Assembly (NCBI RefSeq): GCF_000247815.1
Contig: NC_021683.1
Location: 7,758,148-7,822,147, forward strand
Length of the DNA stretch: 64,000 nucleotides
Origin: Ficedula albicollis
Lineage: Eukaryota; Chordata; Aves; Passeriformes; Muscicapidae
Direction: 5' to 3'
Program-made: the position numbers and the translations under genes
The notes under the pieces: model-generated
Databases searched by the model: none
The model's input: only the letters and a program-made list of their open reading frames with translations
Told to the model about the DNA's origin: nothing
Shown here: positions 58,268-64,000 of the stretch, piece after piece
Numbering within the stretch: position 1 is the stretch's first letter
Layout of the letters: every line of letters begins with the position of its first letter

Positions 58268-59459
58268 AGCCTTGTGACAGGAACAACCCAGCATGGTCCC
58301 ACCCAGGAGGCCAGGGGAGCAGTGAGAACGCAGGAGGACTTCACAACTGGCAGAGGGCTTCCATCTGAACAGGGGGTGGGTGGGCTGCTCTCTCTCCCCT
58401 GCATATCACAGGAGCCACGGATGCTGTGACAAATGGACCAATAAAGACTGTTGTGGCAAAGCTCTGCTGCTCAGCCCTTAAAGCCCCACTCCAACATAAA
58501 CTGCAGCAAGAACCAGGAGTCAATCAGAAATGAAGCTACGAGTGCCTGGGCAGAAGAGGAGCTCAGTAGTTGTTGCAACCCTGCTCAGGGGACACATCTA
58601 CTTCTCCTGGTACAAGTAGAAACTGCAGGTTGGAAGAGGAGCCTGTCGTGAGGCATCTTGAGTAACCAGGAGCTTTCTGGGCTTTTCTAGGTGCACTGAT
58701 TGAATTTTCTGCCTACCTTTGTGGGCATGAAGAGAGCAACATAGCAGCTCCAGCCACTGGGAACTCCTGTCATTCTACATTTCTTTCTTACTCAGGACTG
58801 AACTTCTTCCTCTTTGGGACCTATTGCTCACCAATTAAGTCTGAACCCTGGAGAACCTCCTACAGGTTTGGAGAACAAAAAGTCAGCCTGCCTGGGGAGC
58901 AGAGAGGTCATCCCCAGGGCTACACACAGCATCAGAGTATCTGTGCTCTTCTAGCAAGAGACAGCAACCCAAGTGGCTCAGGACAATGTAAATCAGTGCA
59001 GGGGAGGCCTGCAATGCTTCTGGACCCACCTGGGACCACAAAGCCTTGGCAGCATTTTCCCTACAACTCATCCAAGCACTTTGCTCATTTTGCCTACAAA
59101 GTACTGAGTCTTGGTCAAGGCGAACATGAAGAGGCACAGACCTTCCCTGCTGACAGCCCAGATGCTGTCTGCAGACTACTAAAAAATATTGTTTTGGTGA
59201 GACCAGACTAACAGTTTGGCTAACCCATGACTTATGGCAGTCAACACTCCTTTTCCACTGGGCTGGACTGGCCCATGTAACACACTGAGGATTCATTCTG
59301 CAACAGGAATTTAGTTAAAGAACTTACAGCTCTACTTTCACAAACCTACACCCTCATTTGAGCTGCCACAGAAACTACATGTCCCAAAGTTCCCAGTTAA
59401 ATCCAGCGCTGCCGTGGCTTGGCAGAGCAAGGAGCAGAGCTGGGCAGGGGAGCAGAGCC

Positions 59460-59640
59460 CGGCCAGGCTGCGAGCACAGCGAGTGGTGCCCGCGGTACAG
59501 CCAGCCCTGAGTCATCGAGCGGCTCGGCTCCCGCTCAGCAGGGACACCTTGCCAGGAGCTCCCACAACTTTGCCCTTCTTCTGCCGGCTGCCCGGAGCCC
59601 GGCCACGTCCTGCACGCACCCACTTTCTCCCCTCTTGCCC
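59460..59640. promoter_or_regulatory. CpG-rich patch, possible distal promoter or 5' exon
   Basis: About 13 CpGs lie within 180 bases, including CCCGCGG, CCCGGAGCCCGG and a TGAGTCAT AP-1-type site near 59508-59515. The patch stands out from its AT-richer flanks. A plus-strand donor-like AAAG then gtgagg follows at about 59693, and the minus strand has weaker donor options. No start codon or exon could be tied to the gene here. Confidence 0.25.
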
Positions 59641-62600
59641 AGGTGCCAAGACACAGTGCAGAGGCAGGACAGGAGAGACCAGAATGTGCAAAGGTGAGGG
59701 GAAGAAATGACCCAACCTTCCCACACCCCAGACTGGAAAGCAGAAATAATAGCAAAACGGGGGAGAGGCAGAGCTCCAAGCAGCACAACAGAGCTCCTGC
59801 CCATGGCTCCCAGCCAGCTTTGGGACTGGGGGAAAAGGAGCTCACAGCAGGCGCTGAGCAGGGCCGGGTTAGCTGGTCCCTCCGCCAGCAAAGGCTGCTG
59901 TGCTGCACCACTTGGCTGGGGCTGCTCAGCTCTCAGCTGACGTGAGAAACCTCATTTCCAGTAAAAACAGACCTCTGGGCTTTCCATGAAGCCTTTCCAC
60001 TTTCTGACACAAAGCTGAAAGACAGGCTGCTTTCCCTTTAAATAAAAGAAACATTTCTGTGTTCAGAAAGATCTTTAGCTAAAAACAAGGCTTGTTTTTC
60101 TGACAAAATTTGAGATTTCCCACTCCATTGCTGCAGAGGAGAACCCTCCCAGCCCCGTTTCCTGAGCTGTACTAATCACAGCGGCAATGAGTTCAAGAGA
60201 GAAAAATCTTCCCAGAGTAAGTGCCAGCTCCCCCCCTCTGCTGCTTGCTCTGAGGCTCAGGGGGAGAGAAGGTGAAGAGGGCGCCTGCCTTCGGCACCCT
60301 GCCTTCCTCTGAATAAAATAATGTGTTATTAAGTGGTGCAGCAATAGAGGTAGGCATTCCCACTCCTGTAATTACACCACCTTCCTGTGAGATAACCAGG
60401 AACAGCTCTACCTGCTCTTTGGGCTATTGTTTTAGGTTTTTCAGGGAGAAAAGCACAGCACCCAGTTACACTTGGGAGGTGAGTGTTTACAGTCTCACCC
60501 AGGCCGGCTTTGCTGAAGGGCTGTACCTCCAAGAGCAAGCTGCTTTCTGCGTGCCATCCCTTGCAGAGGGCATGGCTGGAAGCTGGCTCAGCTCCCCTGC
60601 ACTGAGGCAGGCAGGACTGCTCCATAGCCTGTGGATAAACCAGCTCCTACAGCTTTGCAGGGAGTGGTGCTCTGCAGACGGAGCTCAGAGAATCATTTCC
60701 AGATGCCTCCCTCTGTTCTCCCAGCCCTACTCCGTGTTGACGCGGCTGCGGCAGCCAAAGCAGCTCCTACTGGGCAGCACACAGGATTATCATTCCAGGC
60801 ACTGCAGGAAAACAAGCGCTTGGAAGCGATTAACTCATGATCTCTCATTTAATTAAACAAAGGGAAAAATGATGTATTTGCTTTTCAGCTCCAAGGTCCC
60901 TGTTCTGCGCATGCTGTAGATCTGGGCGTGTGCGGCTGGGGGAAGGCAGGCCCAAAGCTGGGCAATCTCTCCAAGCTCAGGCTTGGTTTGTTTTCACTCA
61001 AGGGGGGCACCCCAGGTTCCTTTGAAAGTCAGGCATGACCTCCTGTGAGCTTAGAGCTTTGGAGTGCACAACTACACCAATGCTGTCCTTGTTACAGCCA
61101 GGTACATCCCTAGCTCTGCACCACACTGCAGGTGGCCTAACACAGGCATTATCCTATGGCAACATGACAGGTACCTGAGCCTGCTCCCCAGCCCAAGACC
61201 CCTGTTTAATTGTTTAATTCCCCCGAATTCACCTTACTTCTCTCTACCCTTCAGGCTTTTGTACTCCAGCTTTTCTGGAGAAGAGATTGTAACTTTCTCC
61301 TTTGTCTGTCCAACATCCAACACATCAGAAGAGATGCTGACAACCGCTGAAGATTAAAGAGACCAAAGTGGGGGTGACCCACAATCCAAGAAAGTTGTCT
61401 TTTAGTCAGAGTGGGGAAGAACTGGGAAATTAAGATAAGCATTTTCTCACAGACATGTCTTGCTCCCTAACAAGTTCTCAATATACTGAGCAAGAGGTAG
61501 GTCCTTTATCCATAGCAACAAATGAGGCCTGCTCTCAAAAACCAGTTACTTTCGATCAGAAATAGATCAAGGAGATGATACAGGTGTTTAAAGGGCAGCT
61601 GAGTGAACAGATCACAGCCCTGTCCTTAAACAGACATCTTCAGCTGAAACAAGGGCCTGCAAGTGGATGAGAAGAGCTGTGTATAAAACACCATCCTACA
61701 GCTGAACACCAGCTTATTTCAGTTTAGTTTAATCAAAGGATTAAGTCCTTAATCTGAAATAGCTGTCTAAGCACAGATTTTTTTCTTTTAATATAACAGG
61801 CATAGCTCTAACAATGCAATTAATTAAACTGGTTGTACTCTGTGTGTTGCAAAGCTTTGGGTACTTTTAGAACAATGTTCCCAGCAACAGATTCATGCTG
61901 GAAGAGGGTGAGTGCTGGCAGCCATGGTTTCACTGCCCATTGTTAGCCATGTGCACCTTTCCACCTCCTCAAGACTGCCTGGAGCTCTTCTCCTCACTCC
62001 TGCTGCCAGACTGCACAGGCAGCCCTGCCTTGGGCACCAACACTGGCCATGGCACCGTATGCCACAGTCCAGCCAGGGACCTCCACATTCCAAGTGTCAT
62101 GTTCCTACAACAGGCTCAGACAAGGCTTGCTAAATCCTGTTAGATATCACAGACAGAGCCAAGAATTTCACAAGCCACTTCTATACAAGTCCTGAGACAT
62201 TGCAGCTGACTCTCTTTCTTTATAGGGCACTTTCTACAAATGCACTCAAAACCTTTTTCTCTGCTGTCCAACAAAAGAAATTGCTTGAGCTTATTCACCC
62301 TATTATTAGTGACAGCATTTGCTCTGCTCTCAGCTTCAGGCATTGGCATCCATCTGGCAAACCAACCCAAGCAGCAGCATGTTGTGCCCCTTCTCATTTC
62401 TGCCTAATGGGTACCAACTAACAGGACACTCCAGGCAGATTAAAGATTTGTTTATACCAGCTATAAAATACCTCAAGTAAATTCCTCACCAAGCAGGTCA
62501 GCTCGTTTTAACACCTTTTAGTCAGAGGCATTAGGCCATGGCCAGCCCCTTGTGTTCAGACACCCATCTGGGGGCATCTTATAACAGATGGGCAGCCGCC

Positions 62601-64000
62601 TGTGCTCAAAAAGAAAATGATAATCCTTCATCAGGCCAGCTGATGAGAGCCAAAAACGATCTTCATGGGGTCAGTATTTAGATTATTAGTTCTGTGCCAG
62701 TGTTGCACACATTCTGGACTCATGTTCAGATTTCATCCCTTCCTTTTGCAAGGTGCATGAGCTGCTGGACAGACTCCCATGGGGACTGCTGGAATCTCCA
62801 TGTCATGCAACCTCCATAACTGAGGGTGGATGCCACAGAAAAATTACCCTCTTTTAAAGAGCTCCCAGACTCCATATGGGAACTAGGTAACACTCTGCAG
62901 TCCCAATATCCCATAACAGATGAGCCACAGCTCATTTTGGCCTTAAACACACTGTATTACCATGTGCTCATGAAATACAAGTCCTGCTGTGTGAGAGGGG
63001 GACTGAAACTGCTCTGAAGCAGAGCTGCAATTCCAGGTGGGGATGGCTGAGTGCATGAGAAAGCAGTAAGTGTAGAAGGACCTTCCTTGGAGGAGCACAT
63101 CCCTGCACGCCATTGACAGGAGAAAACGTCCAGCAGCAATGATCAGATGCCTCTTAGGAAGAGGCTGTGAGGAAGGATGAGCCAGAAGGACAGAGCCGGT
63201 AGCTCAGAGATGTCCATGGTTATGTCAGCTCAGCCATGGCTCACTCCAAGAAGCATCAGTCTGTGCTGAAGCAGAGAGAAGTGTTCCTGGTCAGAGGGAC
63301 CCAGATTTATTCCTAGACTCTCTGAGCTCACTGAGGAACAGACACGTGTGTGCTCAAGTTCTCGTCTTGCCCCTAAGCAGCAAACCTGGGACAGAATGAG
63401 ATAAAACATTTCCCCTATATTTGGATACAGCACTAAATGCATGCCTCCCGGAAAGCTAAGTAAATCAGTCATAAATTCAGGGCATTTCTTTCATTAAACT
63501 ACTGAGTTAGAAAGGGGTGAACACAGGCTTTTAAAGCTACTGCCTTTATAGATTTTTTTTTTCCAAACAGAAAACAGTCTCACGTGTCCCATTATTTCCA
63601 TACATATCAAAGGAGGGTGGAGATTTAACTAGCAATTTCTAAAAGATCTTTGTGCACAGAAGGGACGTATGCCAAAACGTGGGTGGTTATAAGCCCAAAC
63701 ACAAAGGAGAATACATCCACAGGCATTTTTCCCCTTGATCCATTAACGGGTCTGCATACCAGCCTCCTGAGCATATGAGAGGGACCTTGTTCAAAAGGTA
63801 AATGTATTCAGCAAGATGACAACAGGCAGCAAATAACCCACATCCTTTAACCATGTTGGAGGCTCAGCAATGCTGAGGTTTTGTTGGGAGGCACTGAGAT
63901 TTGAAAAGCAGCCTCAGGGAAGGTATCCTCCTGAAGGAACCTGCTCAGGAAGTGTCTGCCACACCTAACAAAGGCTGCAAAGCTCAAGGTGGACACCTAG

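Larger units (their letters stand above)
54229..64000. other. Upstream region of the gene; no second gene recognised
   Basis: Apart from the tentative start exon, the CpG patches, an A14 run (56085-56098), two CR1-like fragments and a 14-bp tandem duplicate near 58241-58267, I find no supported coding sequence on either strand. Open frames in 59.4-60.9 kb come from GC-rich composition and overlap one another. The region may be intergenic or a long 5' intron if the true first exon lies further right. Confidence 0.6.

Noticed and set aside
59375..59945. Several overlapping frames of 77-178 codons on both strands
   Set aside because: They overlap in GC-rich DNA, which lacks stop codons by composition. 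No motif is recognisable.

Overview
The window is vertebrate nuclear DNA, most likely from a bird. It has GT-AG introns of 0.5 to 13.6 kb, avian/reptilian-type CR1 retrotransposon 3' ends, short CpG islands and few other recognisable repeats. I see no prokaryotic operons, tRNA or rRNA genes, or CRISPR arrays. Only one protein-coding gene is supported. It lies on the minus strand and fills most of the window.

The gene is a Dbl-family Rho guanine-nucleotide exchange factor of the PLEKHG4 / PLEKHG4B / ARHGEF40 group, and PLEKHG4 (puratrophin-1) is the best match. I assembled twelve internal coding exons from splice sites and reading frame, in transcript order: 54228-54031, 48916-46828, 41673-41458, 37814-37691, 36643-36550, 31561-31475, 29713-29597, 27348-27250, 26256-26108, 12550-12412, 10049-9927 and 9414-9223. 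All have GT-AG boundaries, every junction phase agrees, and together they give 3627 nt, exactly 1209 codons with no stop. They encode, in order, an ARHGEF40-like N-terminal domain, a long acidic and apparently disordered region in one 2.1-kb exon, a SEC14/CRAL-TRIO-like domain, and spectrin-like helices. The catalytic DH-PH exons and the 3' end are not in the window; they should lie beyond position 1.

Layout from left to right: 1-9222 is intron with no recognised exon; 9.2-12.6 kb holds the last three visible exons; 12.6-26.1 kb is a large intron containing a 778-base run of pure G (17231-18008), probably an assembly or sequencing artefact; 26.1-41.7 kb holds the spectrin and SEC14 exons; 46.8-48.9 kb is the giant exon; 52.3-52.9 kb is a GC-rich minisatellite next to a CpG island with paired CCAAT boxes, lying inside an intron; 54.0-54.6 kb has the first certain coding exon, a CpG-dense patch and a tentative start exon; 54.6-64 kb is upstream sequence with CR1 fragments and another CpG-rich patch.

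I did not find a previously undescribed system. The points most worth a second look are the N-terminal domain in a PLEKHG4-type protein (human PLEKHG4, as I recall it, starts far downstream), the intronic CpG island as a possible second promoter for a short form, and the poly-G block.
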